Shown piece by piece: positions 29,218-38,600 of a stretch of 64,000 nucleotides of DNA. The stretch lies in assembly GCF_001544835.2 (NCBI RefSeq), contig NZ_FCNX02000009.1, positions 186,001 through 250,000 of the forward strand, in the 5' to 3' direction. Numbering within the stretch: position 1 is the stretch's first letter; each line of letters starts with the position of its first letter. Source of the stretch: Caballeronia fortuita (GTDB lineage: Bacteria > Pseudomonadota > Gammaproteobacteria > Burkholderiales > Burkholderiaceae). Under the pieces are notes generated by a model. The model saw only the letters and a list, made by a program, of their open reading frames with translations, was not told the origin of the DNA and did not search any database. Both the position numbers and the translations under genes were made by a program.

Positions 29218-30510
29218 ATGCCGAAACTTCCGCATCTCTCATCGTTGTCCGCCAAACGCCCTGGCGATCCCGCGTCGCCGCGACGGCGAATGCTCGGCGG
29301 CCTCGCGCTGTCGGCAGTCGTGGCGCCGCACGCGAATGCGGCGTCCGGGCTGTTGCAGCCTATTGGCGTCGATCCGTGGTCGCGCATGCCTGGCGCACCG
29401 ATCCTCGATCATCCATACGGCCTGCCGTCGCCGCACGAAGCCGACGTCGTGCGCCGCGCGGCGCGTGCGTGGCCGGTGCCGGGCGCGGCTTCGTCGCTGA
29501 CGCCGCTCGCCGATCTGCACGGCGCGATCACACCGAACGGGCTCGTCTACGAGCGCCATCATGCCGGTGTGCCGGATATCGATCCGGATCATCATCGGCT
29601 CGTGATTCATGGCTTCGTGCGCGAGCCGAAGCTCTTCACGATGGACGACCTGATGCGCTTGCCATCCGAATCGCGCGTGCATTTTCTCGAATGCTCGGGC
29701 AACACCGCGAGTGAATGGAAAGGGCCGAGCGGACTGCCCGTTCAACTCACGCACGGGTTGCTGTCGTGTTGCGAGTGGACCGGCGTGCGCCTTTCGACCT
29801 TGATCGAGGCGGCCGGCGGCCTCGCTTCGAACGATGGCCAGCAACCGCGCTGGATTCTCGCGGAAGGCGCCGATGCCGCTGCGATGACGCGCAGTCTGCC
29901 GCTCGATCGCGTGCTCGATCATGCGCTCGTCGTGTATGCGCAGAACGGGGAGCGCCTGCGGCCGGAGAACGGCTATCCGCTGCGGCTGCTGGTCCCCGGC
30001 TTCGAAGGCAACACGAACGTGAAGTGGCTGCGCAGGCTGAAGCTCGTCGATGCGCCGCTCGAAACGCGAGAGGAAACGTCGAAATACACGAACCTGCTGG
30101 CCGATGGTCGCGCGCGCCAGTTCGTCTTCGAGATGGACGCGAAGTCGGTCATCACGCGGCCATCGCCCGGCCACAAATTGACGACGCACGGTTATTACCC
30201 GATCGTCGGATTAGCGTGGTCGGGACGCGGCGCGATCCGCCAGGTCGACGTATCCGTCGATGGCGGTGCGTCATGGCAAGCGGCGCGGCTCGATGGACCG
30301 CCGCGGGATCGCGCGCTCACGCGCTTTCATGCGGGATGGGTGTGGAACGGCGGGCCGGCCACGATCCTCTCGCGGGCGACGGATTCGACCGGATACATTC
30401 AACCGACGCGCGAGGCGCTCGTCGCCGCGCGCGGGCTGAATTCGAACTACCACTACAACGGCATCCAGCAATGGCGCATCGACGCCGATGGCAGCGTGAA
30501 AAATGCATAG
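29218..30510 (+). CDS. Molybdenum sulfite dehydrogenase catalytic subunit (SoxC/SorA type)
   Basis: This 430-residue protein belongs to the sulfite oxidase family and would oxidise sulfite to sulfate in the periplasm using molybdopterin. A Tat-type leader is visible (SPRRRMLGGLALSAVV). The molybdenum-ligating Cys is Cys159 in HFLECSGNTASEW, and further conserved blocks are VYAQNGERLRPENGYPLRLL and PGFEGNTNVKWLRRLKL. The C-terminal Mo-co dimerisation domain follows (IRQVDVSVDGGASWQAA). The ATG at 29218 is preferred to an in-frame TTG at 29200. It overlaps the cytochrome gene by 8 bp, so the two form one enzyme. It would detoxify sulfite released from sulfonates by the upstream desulfonation genes. 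Confidence 0.92.
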   Translation: MPKLPHLSSLSAKRPGDPASPRRRMLGGLALSAVVAPHANAASGLLQPIGVDPWSRMPGAPILDHPYGLPSPHEADVVRRAARAWPVPGAASSLTPLADLHGAITPNGLVYERHHAGVPDIDPDHHRLVIHGFVREPKLFTMDDLMRLPSESRVHFLECSGNTASEWKGPSGLPVQLTHGLLSCCEWTGVRLSTLIEAAGGLASNDGQQPRWILAEGADAAAMTRSLPLDRVLDHALVVYAQNGERLRPENGYPLRLLVPGFEGNTNVKWLRRLKLVDAPLETREETSKYTNLLADGRARQFVFEMDAKSVITRPSPGHKLTTHGYYPIVGLAWSGRGAIRQVDVSVDGGASWQAARLDGPPRDRALTRFHAGWVWNGGPATILSRATDSTGYIQPTREALVAARGLNSNYHYNGIQQWRIDADGSVKNA

Positions 30511-31111
30511 CGATCCCGCTCGAAAACATCATGCCTTGCGTTCGATGATCGTGGGTCTGACGGCGCTCTGTCTCACCGCTTGCTCGGGGCCGTGGCGGGA
30601 AGGGCGCGCGTCGCAGGCTGCGGCGGATGATGCGACGTCGCGCGGCGCTATCGGCGCTATCGGCACGCCGGTGAAGGCTGCGGATATCGCCGCATGGAAC
30701 ATCGATGTCGCGCCTGACGGTCACGGTTTGCCTGCGGGCAGCGGCGACGTGGCGACCGGTGCGCGGGTCTTCGCGCTCAAGTGCGCCGCATGTCACGGCG
30801 CGAAAGGCGAGGGCGTCCTGGGCGACCGGCTGATCGGCGGACGCGGCACGCTCGCGAGCGACAAGCCGGTGCGCACGGTCGGAAGCTACTGGCCTTACGC
30901 GACGACACTATTCGACTACATCCGCCGCGCGATGCCATATAACGCGCCGCAATCGCTGAGCGCCGACGAGGTCTACGCAGTGAGCGCGTGGATCCTGAAT
31001 CAGAACGGCATCGTCCCCGACGACGCCCGTCTCGATGCGCATTCGCTTGCCGCCATCCGCATGCCCAACCGCGATGGGTTCGTGCCCGATCCGCGACCGG
31101 GACGCCTTTGA
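30503..31111 (+). CDS. Cytochrome c electron acceptor of sulfite dehydrogenase (SoxD/SorB-like)
   Basis: This 202-residue lipoprotein-type cytochrome has the lipobox LTACSG near residue 27 and a single haem motif CAACH followed by GAKGEGVLGDRL. A C-terminal Met-containing segment (YIRRAMPYNAPQSLSADEVYAV) supplies the likely sixth ligand. It would accept electrons from the molybdenum subunit encoded just before it. An 8-bp gene overlap supports a stoichiometric pair. Confidence 0.9.
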   Translation: MHSDPARKHHALRSMIVGLTALCLTACSGPWREGRASQAAADDATSRGAIGAIGTPVKAADIAAWNIDVAPDGHGLPAGSGDVATGARVFALKCAACHGAKGEGVLGDRLIGGRGTLASDKPVRTVGSYWPYATTLFDYIRRAMPYNAPQSLSADEVYAVSAWILNQNGIVPDDARLDAHSLAAIRMPNRDGFVPDPRPGRL

Positions 31112-31275
31112 ATCGATAGCAAGCGCATCGATTCGAAATTCGTAGCATGACGTAATGATGAATCGATGCTGTCTGTGATTTGCAAACGTCAAAGGATTGG
31201 TTGGCGGCGGGTGCGTCGACCCCTAGCATGAAGCCGTCGGGCAATGTTGCCCGGTTAGTCCCGAGGACGCGTTTC

Positions 31276-31497
31276 ATGCGATACAAAGGTTACGAGGTTG
31301 CACCCTCTGCTCAGGCCATGCCGAGCGGCTTATATGCGGCAAACCTGACGATCGAACATCACCGGTACGCGCGCGGTGCGAGCTTCACTTTCGATGCGCT
31401 GGATTACTTCTTCGAGCGCGACCACGCAATCGCTTATGCAGCACGCTGGGCGCGGCTGTGGATCGATCAGCGCAGCGCGCGCAAGAGCCGTGGATAG
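31276..31497 (+). CDS. Small hypothetical protein
   Basis: This is a 73-residue predicted cytoplasmic protein starting MRYKGYEVAPSAQAMPSG. It has no signal peptide, membrane segment or recognisable motif. The composition is like that of the neighbouring core genes. The family is not recognised; such short proteins are common in Burkholderiaceae. Confidence 0.55.
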   Translation: MRYKGYEVAPSAQAMPSGLYAANLTIEHHRYARGASFTFDALDYFFERDHAIAYAARWARLWIDQRSARKSRG

Positions 31498-31653
31498 CGT
31501 TTGCAGGCAGCGGCCAACGCGTTGCGCTCGCGCTTCTGCGGGAAGAGCGGCAACGTCCGCACGATGCCTGCAATGCATCGCAGAAAAGCTCGTTTGTGAA
31601 ATGCGTCGCGCGAGCTTAGATTTGTAGTCATCGTCATTCGAAGGTAGCGAGTC

Positions 31654-31917
31654 ATGGCGCAGATCCTGACGCATTACTGGCACGTATTGTCCGACAGCCT
31701 CGAACGGTCTCGCGAGCGCCGCTTCATGCGTGAAGCGAGACGCGTGATGAACGCCTGCGCGTGCGATGCGCCGCGTGCCGTCGCGCGCGGCAACGACGAA
31801 GCGACCCGCGCGGAACAGCTCGAACACATCGCCTTGTTCGCGCAGGCGGGGTACTTCAACATGGGCAACGCGGTCGATCTGTTTCAGCCGCCCGTCGAGC
31901 CGCCGCCGTTTCGATAA
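31654..31917 (+). CDS. Small hypothetical protein
   Basis: This 87-residue protein begins MAQILTHYWHVLSDSLERSR and is predicted mostly helical, rich in Arg and Glu in the first half, with a proline-rich end (PPVEPPPF). No domain is recognised. An AAGGTAGCGAG ribosome-binding site precedes the ATG. Confidence 0.55.
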   Translation: MAQILTHYWHVLSDSLERSRERRFMREARRVMNACACDAPRAVARGNDEATRAEQLEHIALFAQAGYFNMGNAVDLFQPPVEPPPFR

Positions 31918-32012
31918 GCGCGCGACGAGTTCACCGCTCGCGCGTTGCAAGCGTGTTTGCGAGAGTTGGGGTAAGTTGACGCGGTTCGCCATTCCTTCAT
32001 TCCTCCGACGCG

Positions 32013-33344
32013 ATGCCACACTCCCGACAACTCCATCTCGGCGCATTCATGCGTCCGGTGAGCCTGCACACAGGCGCATGGCGCTATCCCGGCGCGTATC
32101 CCGATGCCAACTTCAACTTTCGGCATCTGAAGCAGTTCGTCCAGACGCTCGAGAAAGCATGCTTCGATGCCTTTTTCATGGCGGATCATCTCGCCGTGCT
32201 GAACATGCCGGTGAACGCGCTCAAGCGCAGCCACACGGCGACGTCGTTCGAGCCGTTCACGCTGCTGTCCGCGCTCGCTTCCGTGACGGAGCGCATCGGC
32301 TTGATAGCGACGGCGTCGACCACGTTCGACGAGCCGTATCACATCGCGCGGCGTTTCGCATCGCTCGATCATCTGAGCGAAGGGCGTGCGGGATGGAACC
32401 TCGTCACCACGTCGAACCCGGATGCCGCGCTCAATTTCGGGCGCGACGAACATATGGAGCACGACGAGCGTTATCGGCGCGCGCACGAGTTCTACGATGT
32501 AGTCACCGGTCTCTGGGATAGCTGGGCCGACGACGCCTTCGTGCAGGACGCGCAAAGCGGCTTGTTCTTCGATCCCGCGAAGCTGCATGTGCTCGATCAC
32601 AAGGGCGAGTATCTGTCGGTGCGCGGGCCGTTGAACATCGCGCGGCCGGTGCAGGGCTGGCCGGTCGTGGTGCAGGCCGGATCGTCCGAAGCGGGCAGGC
32701 AACTCGCCGCCGAAACCGCCGACGCCGTCTTCACCGCGCAGCCGAATCTCGCCGCGGGCAAGCGCTTCTATGCCGACGTCAAAGGCCGGATGGAACGCGC
32801 GGGCCGCGCGCGCGAGCATCTGAAGATATTGCCCGGCGCGTTCGTCGTGGTGGGCGACTCGCGCGACGAAGCGCAGGAAAAACGCGCATTGCTCGATACC
32901 TTCGTGCATGACGACAGCGGGTTCGCGTCACTGTCGATCGCGCTGGGCCACGATGTCTCGTCGTTCGATCCCGACGGCCCGTTGCCCGAGATACCCGAAA
33001 CGAACGCGAGCAGGAGCGCGCGCGAACGCGTGATCGACATGGCGCGCGCCGAAGGGCTCACCGTGCGGCAACTGGCGCAGCGTGTCGGCGGCTATTCCGG
33101 TTTGCAGATGGTCGGCACCGCAACCGACATCGCGGATCAGATGGAGCAGTGGCTCGTCGAGGAAGGCAGCGACGGCTTCAACGTGATGTTCCCGTATCTG
33201 CCGGCGGGCCTCGATGATTTCGTCGCGAAGGTGGTGCCGGAGTTGCAGCGGCGCGGCATTTTCCGTCGTGCCTACGAGGGTTCGACACTTCGGCAGCATT
33301 TCGGCTTGCCGAGGCCGGCCAACCGTTTCTTCGCGCGCGGCTAA
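32013..33344 (+). CDS. LLM-class flavin-dependent monooxygenase (NtaA/SnaA/DszA family)
   Basis: This 443-residue FMNH2-dependent monooxygenase shows the family blocks GAWRYPGAYPDANFNF, CFDAFFMADHLAVLN, GWNLVTTSNPDAALNFG and PVVVQAGSSEAGRQLAA. Members use reduced flavin supplied by a separate reductase to cleave C-S or C-N bonds or oxidise nitrilotriacetate-like substrates. Its position after the sulfite dehydrogenase genes suggests, but does not prove, an organosulfur role. No reductase is adjacent. Confidence 0.9.
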   Translation: MPHSRQLHLGAFMRPVSLHTGAWRYPGAYPDANFNFRHLKQFVQTLEKACFDAFFMADHLAVLNMPVNALKRSHTATSFEPFTLLSALASVTERIGLIATASTTFDEPYHIARRFASLDHLSEGRAGWNLVTTSNPDAALNFGRDEHMEHDERYRRAHEFYDVVTGLWDSWADDAFVQDAQSGLFFDPAKLHVLDHKGEYLSVRGPLNIARPVQGWPVVVQAGSSEAGRQLAAETADAVFTAQPNLAAGKRFYADVKGRMERAGRAREHLKILPGAFVVVGDSRDEAQEKRALLDTFVHDDSGFASLSIALGHDVSSFDPDGPLPEIPETNASRSARERVIDMARAEGLTVRQLAQRVGGYSGLQMVGTATDIADQMEQWLVEEGSDGFNVMFPYLPAGLDDFVAKVVPELQRRGIFRRAYEGSTLRQHFGLPRPANRFFARG

Positions 33345-33388
33345 GGCGGGCGGCATCGCTCCGAGGATCGAGGCCGCGCCGCAATCAT

Positions 33389-33835
33389 TCAACCTTTTTC
33401 GCCCCAAAGATCGTCGGCTGCGCGGATCGCGAGCAAGTATCCATTCGCGCCAGCCCCGCAGATCACGGCAGTCGCAGCGACCGAGATGGTCGAATGGCGA
33501 TACTCCTCGGAGCGCCGGTGGATATTCGTGATATGCAATTCAACGACCGGCCGTCGGACCAGTTTGACGGCATCGAGTACCGGGATTCGTCCGAACGAGA
33601 ATCCGGCCGGATTGATGATGAGCGCGGCGTCCTGCAGGAACGCCTCCTGAATCCAGTCGATCAACTGGCTTTCGCTGTTGGTCTGACGGAACACGCAGTC
33701 GAACTTGAGATCTTCGGCCAGCGCGAGACTGTTCTTCTCGATGTCCTTCAGTGTCGTATGGCCGTAGATGTGCGGCTCCCGCACGCCCAGCATGTTCAGG
33801 TTGGAGCCGTTGAGGATATAGAGTTTGCGAGTCAT
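33389..33835 (-). CDS. aroQ: Type II 3-dehydroquinate dehydratase
   Basis: This 148-residue type II dehydroquinase converts 3-dehydroquinate to 3-dehydroshikimate. It contains YILNGSNLNMLGVREPHIYG with the catalytic Tyr, ALIINPAGFSF, and VELHITNIHRRSEEYRHST with the active-site His and Arg. The ATG at 33835 lies 5 bp after the MFS stop. Beside a transporter and an IclR regulator, the enzyme is probably catabolic (quinate/shikimate use) rather than the biosynthetic copy. Confidence 0.95.
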   Translation of the reverse strand: MTRKLYILNGSNLNMLGVREPHIYGHTTLKDIEKNSLALAEDLKFDCVFRQTNSESQLIDWIQEAFLQDAALIINPAGFSFGRIPVLDAVKLVRRPVVELHITNIHRRSEEYRHSTISVAATAVICGAGANGYLLAIRAADDLWGEKG

Positions 33836-33840
33836 GGTTT

Positions 33841-35184
33841 TTAGTGTGTTGCGCTGCGTTCGAGGGCGGTGTCTCTGGTTTCCCGCGACGTCGCGATCAT
33901 GAGGAAAGAGAGCAGGTTCAACGAGCCGCAGACCGCGACGATGGCCCATGGCGAACCATGAAAGGCATTGAGCAGGGCGACGGCGACAATGGGCATCGGG
34001 CCGCCGGTCAGCAGGTTCGCGCCCGAGTACGACAGTGCGGAGCCCGTGTAGCGCGCTTCGGTCGGGAAGGATTCGGCGAACCACACGGGCTGAATGCCGC
34101 TCTGGAACTGAGTGAAGCCGAGGAACGCGCCCATTACGGCCATTGTCATGGCGACCGAGTGCTGGTTGAGAATCGGAAAATAGATCAGGCAGCAGATCAG
34201 CGTGCAGAACGAGCCGATCATCAGCGCGCGCTTGCGTCCGATCCGATCGCTCAAATAGCCGCCCGCCAGTGCGCCGGCGATGGCGCAGACGTTAGCCACC
34301 ATCAGCAGCATGAAGCCGGTCTGCTTGGGCACGCCGAGGTTCTTCGTGAGATAGCTCAGCGAGAAGACGACGATCAGGTAGAACAGCGCAGCCGGGCCGC
34401 AGAAGAACAGCGTCAGACGCAGCGCGGTGCGCCAGTGAAACCTGAAGACGATGCCGAGCGGATTCGCAGCGCGTGCCCCTTCGCCTTTCTTCCTGAGCGC
34501 CTCGAAGGCCGGCGTCTCGCTGACCTTCATGCGGATGTAGATCCCAAGCAACACGAGCACGAAGCTCGCGAGAAACGGAATTCTCCATCCGAACGATTCG
34601 AAGTCGTCGGCTGAAAGCAGAGCAGACAGCGCAAAGAGCGCGAAATTGGCGAGGATCTGGCTGAGCGGCGAGCAAATGCCGAGCAGGCCCGAATACAGCC
34701 CGCGCTTCGACGCGGACGCGTGTTCGACCGCCATCAGTTGCGCACCCGTCGATTCTCCGCCGAGCGCGAAACCCTGAACGATGCGCAGCGAGACCAGCAA
34801 GATCGGCGCAAGTATGCCGACCTGCTGGTATGTGGGAAGCAGCCCCATGAGGAACGATGATGCGCCCATCACCGAAACTGTGACGAGCATCAGGTTGCGC
34901 CGTCCCCATCGGTCGCCGAGCATGCCGCAGATGACCGCGCCGAGCGGACGTGCGGCGAGTCCCGCCCAGAAGCTCGCCAGCGACGCGAGCAGCGAGGCGG
35001 TCGGATCTAGTGACGGAAAAAACAGCTTCGGGAAGATCGTGGCCGCGACGACGCCGTACAGCGCGAAGTCGAACCATTCCAGCGCCGTGCCGACGGTGGC
35101 GCCTGCAACGGCGCGACGCGCCATCGATTGAGCCTGAGCGGCGCGCTCGCTCGCAGCAAGGTTGGGGTCAGCAGTAACTGACAT
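33841..35184 (-). CDS. MFS transporter, metabolite:proton symporter family
   Basis: This is a 447-residue major-facilitator protein with twelve predicted membrane helices. The signature loop GMLGDRWGRRNLMLVTV follows helix 2, and GGYLSDRIGRKRALMIG is the matching loop in the second half. EWFDFALYGVVAATIFPKLFF is typical of the metabolite:H+ symporter (ShiA/KgtP-like) group. With aroQ downstream it most likely imports shikimate or quinate. Confidence 0.92.
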   Translation of the reverse strand: MSVTADPNLAASERAAQAQSMARRAVAGATVGTALEWFDFALYGVVAATIFPKLFFPSLDPTASLLASLASFWAGLAARPLGAVICGMLGDRWGRRNLMLVTVSVMGASSFLMGLLPTYQQVGILAPILLVSLRIVQGFALGGESTGAQLMAVEHASASKRGLYSGLLGICSPLSQILANFALFALSALLSADDFESFGWRIPFLASFVLVLLGIYIRMKVSETPAFEALRKKGEGARAANPLGIVFRFHWRTALRLTLFFCGPAALFYLIVVFSLSYLTKNLGVPKQTGFMLLMVANVCAIAGALAGGYLSDRIGRKRALMIGSFCTLICCLIYFPILNQHSVAMTMAVMGAFLGFTQFQSGIQPVWFAESFPTEARYTGSALSYSGANLLTGGPMPIVAVALLNAFHGSPWAIVAVCGSLNLLSFLMIATSRETRDTALERSATH

Positions 35185-35313
35185 GGGTGTCTCCTGAGTT
35201 CTCGGTCTGTCGTGATGTTCGCTTCTCTCGGCGAACAGGTGCTATTGTTTGCGCAGCAAAGGCGGGTCGTTCCGCACCGGAACTGCATTTCATATCACGA
35301 AAATCCATCGACG

Positions 35314-36099
35314 ATGTCGCTCAAGAACGGCTTGAGAATGCTCGATTTCCTTGCGTCGCAAGGCGAAGGCGTGGGGTTGGTCGAGATCGCGGATGCGCTG
35401 GGAATGCCGCGCAGTTCATGCCATCGCGTCCTTGCCGAACTGGTGGAGAGCGGCTATGTGAGACAACTGGTCGAGCAGAGCCGCTACATCCTTACCATGC
35501 GCATGACGTCGAACGGACTCGAATTCCTGAGCCTGACCGGCATTGCGGATATCGCCCAGCCGATCATCGAACGCGTCGCGGCGCACACGGGCGAACTGGC
35601 GCGGCTGTCACTGGTCGACGGCGAGGCGATCATCTGGGTGGGCAAGGCGGACGGACAGCGCACGGGCTTTCGCTACGATCCCGACATGGGTCAGGCAGCG
35701 CAACTTTCCTGCACGTCGACCGGACATGCGTGGCTCATGACGATGACCGACGAGCAGGCGGCCGCGCTCGTCCTGAAGCAAGGCTTCGGGCAACCCAACG
35801 AGTTCGGCCCCAATGCGCCGACGACGCTCAAGGCGCTGCTGGGTTTCCTGCACGCCGCGCGCGTGCGCGGCTACGCGATGATCGACGAGGTGTTCGCGCC
35901 GCGCATGTCGGCGGTGGCGACGCCCGTGGTCAGCGGTTCGCGATGCGTCGGCGTCATCAGCCTGGCGGGTCCGCGAGTCCGGCTGACGGCCGGGAAGATC
36001 CACGAGTATTCGGTGGTGCTTCGCGAGGCGGCCGACGAACTGGCGCAACTGAGCAATATGGCTGGGTTTCCCACGCGACCCCCTCTCGGCAAGGGATGA
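35314..36099 (+). CDS. IclR-family transcriptional regulator
   Basis: This 261-residue regulator has an N-terminal winged helix (VGLVEIADALGMPRSSCHRV) and an IclR effector domain with GHAWLMTMTDEQAAALV and VFAPRMSAVATPVVSG. The ATG at 35314 is preferred over one at 35212, whose extra 34 residues fall outside the family. It is divergent from the MFS/aroQ operon, which it probably controls. It is the last gene with the composition of the core chromosome. Confidence 0.9.
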   Translation: MSLKNGLRMLDFLASQGEGVGLVEIADALGMPRSSCHRVLAELVESGYVRQLVEQSRYILTMRMTSNGLEFLSLTGIADIAQPIIERVAAHTGELARLSLVDGEAIIWVGKADGQRTGFRYDPDMGQAAQLSCTSTGHAWLMTMTDEQAAALVLKQGFGQPNEFGPNAPTTLKALLGFLHAARVRGYAMIDEVFAPRMSAVATPVVSGSRCVGVISLAGPRVRLTAGKIHEYSVVLREAADELAQLSNMAGFPTRPPLGKG

Positions 36100-37119
36100 G
36101 CTGAAATGAGTCCAACGTTGTTGGGCAAGCAAACGAACGTGCGAGCCGGCGCTGTGCCCGAGCCAATGCGCGGAAGCCCTCTCAAGCACATCGGCGCGCG
36201 TGGCCGCCTTCTCATCTCGTGCATGTCTCGTTGCCTTGGTTTGTCGCCGTGGCGCGGATCGGCAGGCACGAGCGGTGTGTCCTTGTCGGCGCGGGCAATG
36301 CTCTCGATCCAGTGTGCTGGCGATCGCGGAATACCGAAACAGAGTGTGGCATCGGCGCGCCAAGTAAATCCCGCCCCTTCGCGATGATCTGGTAGTTTGT
36401 AAAAGAAAGCTGTTCTGGCAATCGCCGCTAAACCATTGAATTCGTTGAATTCGCATGCCGTGCCGTGCCCGAGCGGCTGCAAATAGATATGATCCAGCTA
36501 CTCGTGTCTGGTCGACCAGATTCGCAAACGAAAACTGTTCTGCAGCGCAGACCGTAGGTAGATCGTAACGACGCGAACCAACGCCATGCATCGGTTCTCG
36601 GGCTGTCGCTAGAGTGCTGCATGCACGGTCATCGACACCAAAGAAATTTCATACATCACGGCAGGTCACGTTGAGTGGCTTCCTGCTTTTTCAGATGCCA
36701 TAGCAGCGTCTGTTATGCGCAACCAGATATCACGTCATGCCGACAGGGACGCAAATGCTGCAATCGACGCAAAGTTGCCGTCTTATCTTGACCGAATCAG
36801 AGCCGTGATCGACAAAGTTCACGGCAAGCTGCGGACACTACTGCGCAAGAAGTCGACCCCGTTTTTCTTCAGGTGATGATGGCAGGTTCGGCCAAGCGTC
36901 GTTGGGGCGCGGTCGCGACGATTTGCTTCGTTGGTCGTCGGCCGCGTGCCCGGAGCGTGGTTGCTAGAAATCGCTCTCTCCACCCCCGGCGCGCGTTCAC
37001 GTCGCGGTGCATCTGCAGGGTTCCGGCGATCGCGCGCCGGAGCCACGCATCGACTATGGCGCGATCTTCGCCGTATAGCCAGTTGCACGGAGTGCGCGTT
37101 GCATTGAGCAATTGTCCAC
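36100..37119. other. Gene-poor boundary region at the start of the accessory island
   Basis: No intact gene is seen here. A 53-codon frame at 36715-36876 (start MRNQISRHADRDANAAID, end LLRKKSTPFFFR) is open further upstream without a start codon and may be the tail of a lost gene. Base composition drops compared with the preceding 36 kb. No tRNA gene or clear attachment-site repeat was found by eye. Confidence 0.5.
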
Positions 37120-37610
37120 CGCGGTTCGGTCATTCGAGCTGCACCTGTAGAGCGACGCCTGGGTCCGGGACCAGGGGAATCCTGGAGACGCTGTACAGCA
37201 CGGGCATGCGTCCCTTGGAGCTGTTCGGGCTGAAGCTGTTCGACCGGACCTTTGAGCGCGGCACGGTGATGATCTGGCACGGCAAGGGCAAGAAGGACCG
37301 GATAATGCCGATCAAGGATCGTACGCTTGCCTAGGTTGCCCGGCATCCGATGGGGCGCGGCTGCAGTGGGCGCTGGCTGGTGACGACGGCACGCTGTTCG
37401 TGACGACACAGGGCAAGGCAGGTGCCACTATTCCGGCACACGGTGGCGACGCTGAAGCTGGAGAGCGCACCCGATAACAGGTTCACCCAGACGATGCTAG
37501 GACACGCGGACAATCTCGACCACGCAGGTGTATGCCCAAGTGAGTATTGGGCGACTGAAGGGCATGCCAGACAGCAACGCATCCGGCGCGACTCTAGCGG
37601 CATCCCGGCA
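37120..37610 (+). pseudogene. Decayed tyrosine recombinase (XerC/D-like integrase)
   Basis: Pieces of one integrase lie in different frames. GILETLYSTGMRPLELFG and RGTVMIWHGKGKKDR are at 37175-37300, followed by GDDGTLFVTTQGKAG near 37380. Next comes FRHTVATLKLESAPDNRF with TMLGHADN near 37430-37510, and lastly TTQVYAQVSIGRLKG near 37520 with the catalytic Tyr. At least three frameshifts and a stop at 37332 separate them, and the N-terminal domain is not recognisable. It is probably the remains of the enzyme that once mobilised part of this island. Confidence 0.8.
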
Positions 37611-37765
37611 CGTCCAACTAGCATGCCGGCGGCCGCCGCTTATCTGCGCGAGCTGGTCAAGGGCTATGAAGACGCCTACTGCGGGCCGACCGCCGTTATT
37701 CCGAACCCCTCCGCCGGAGATGCGTCTAAAATGGCTCTTTCAATTAGCGTTCAGGGAGGCGCGGC

Positions 37766-38058
37766 GTGAGCGTTCACATACCGATCCAGTACGAAGGCGG
37801 TACTAGTGAGCTCGATGCTGGCGCGCTCGCCGATGAGCTGCGCCGTGTGGGCTTCGTTGCGTTCGTATCGACGAGGACTCGGCAACGGGCCATCGCCCAT
37901 GTCATCCATGGGAACTGGAATCGGAACTAGAGTTGAGGTTCGGCGAGGCCGGTGTGCCGAACTATTGCATGTGCATGGTGGATACCGAGCGCCACGACTA
38001 CCACGCCATCGTGGACGCGGTGCGTCAAGCCGATGCGGCGTCTCCCGATGCGCCATGA
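37766..38058 (+). pseudogene. Frameshifted small gene of unknown function
   Basis: A GTG at 37766 with GGAGG upstream opens VSVHIPIQYEGGTSELDAG and continues to LRRVGFVAF. A single frameshift near 37868 then leads to RIDEDSATGHRPCHPWELES and CMCMVDTERHDYHAIVDAV, ending at the TGA at 38056. The two halves together make a plausible 97-residue protein. The total length is not a multiple of three, as expected for a frameshift. The family is not recognised. Confidence 0.6.
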
Positions 38059-38600
38059 AGGGCAGTGCGACCTTGCCGAAACGCGGCTGCCGTGGCGCGA
38101 CCACTACGTTTGACACTCCCTGATATCCGAGTTTTTGGCGTCCGACATACACTGCTGCGACGCGCTCATTGGACGATCTCCGGCTAACGGATTAGAGTTC
38201 GATCAAGTTCACGCACTGGTAAAGATCCAACCCTACCTCGCCGACAACAATGTTGACCTTCAACGTGCCCGACGCCAGCGTCTGTGCGCAGCGATAGGCA
38301 CGCGCGCAATGAATCCGGTTGCGATAAGGCACTCGGTCACGCGGCGCAGTAGCAGGTTTATGCGGTTGCGGCCAAGCTCCTTGCCGACGAACGGCGCGGC
38401 TATCGTGTGGAGCTCCCGTTGAGCAGACGAGCGGCAAACCCCGATGACGCCCATGCTATTTGCGCAAATCGAGGGCAGTCATCGCAAGTAATTAGCCACT
38501 GGACAGTCCTGTGCATTCGAGACTGCCCGTTCGCTTGTGTGGTAGCTGTTAGGCCAATGAGTCGCAGGGTCATCGATGATGCCCCTCGGGAGGACTGACT
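38059..38600. other. Intergenic region without recognisable genes
   Basis: Only short frames with no domain content occur here. It separates the decayed recombinase zone from the first member of the W-L-A-D family. Nothing structured was seen. Confidence 0.5.
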
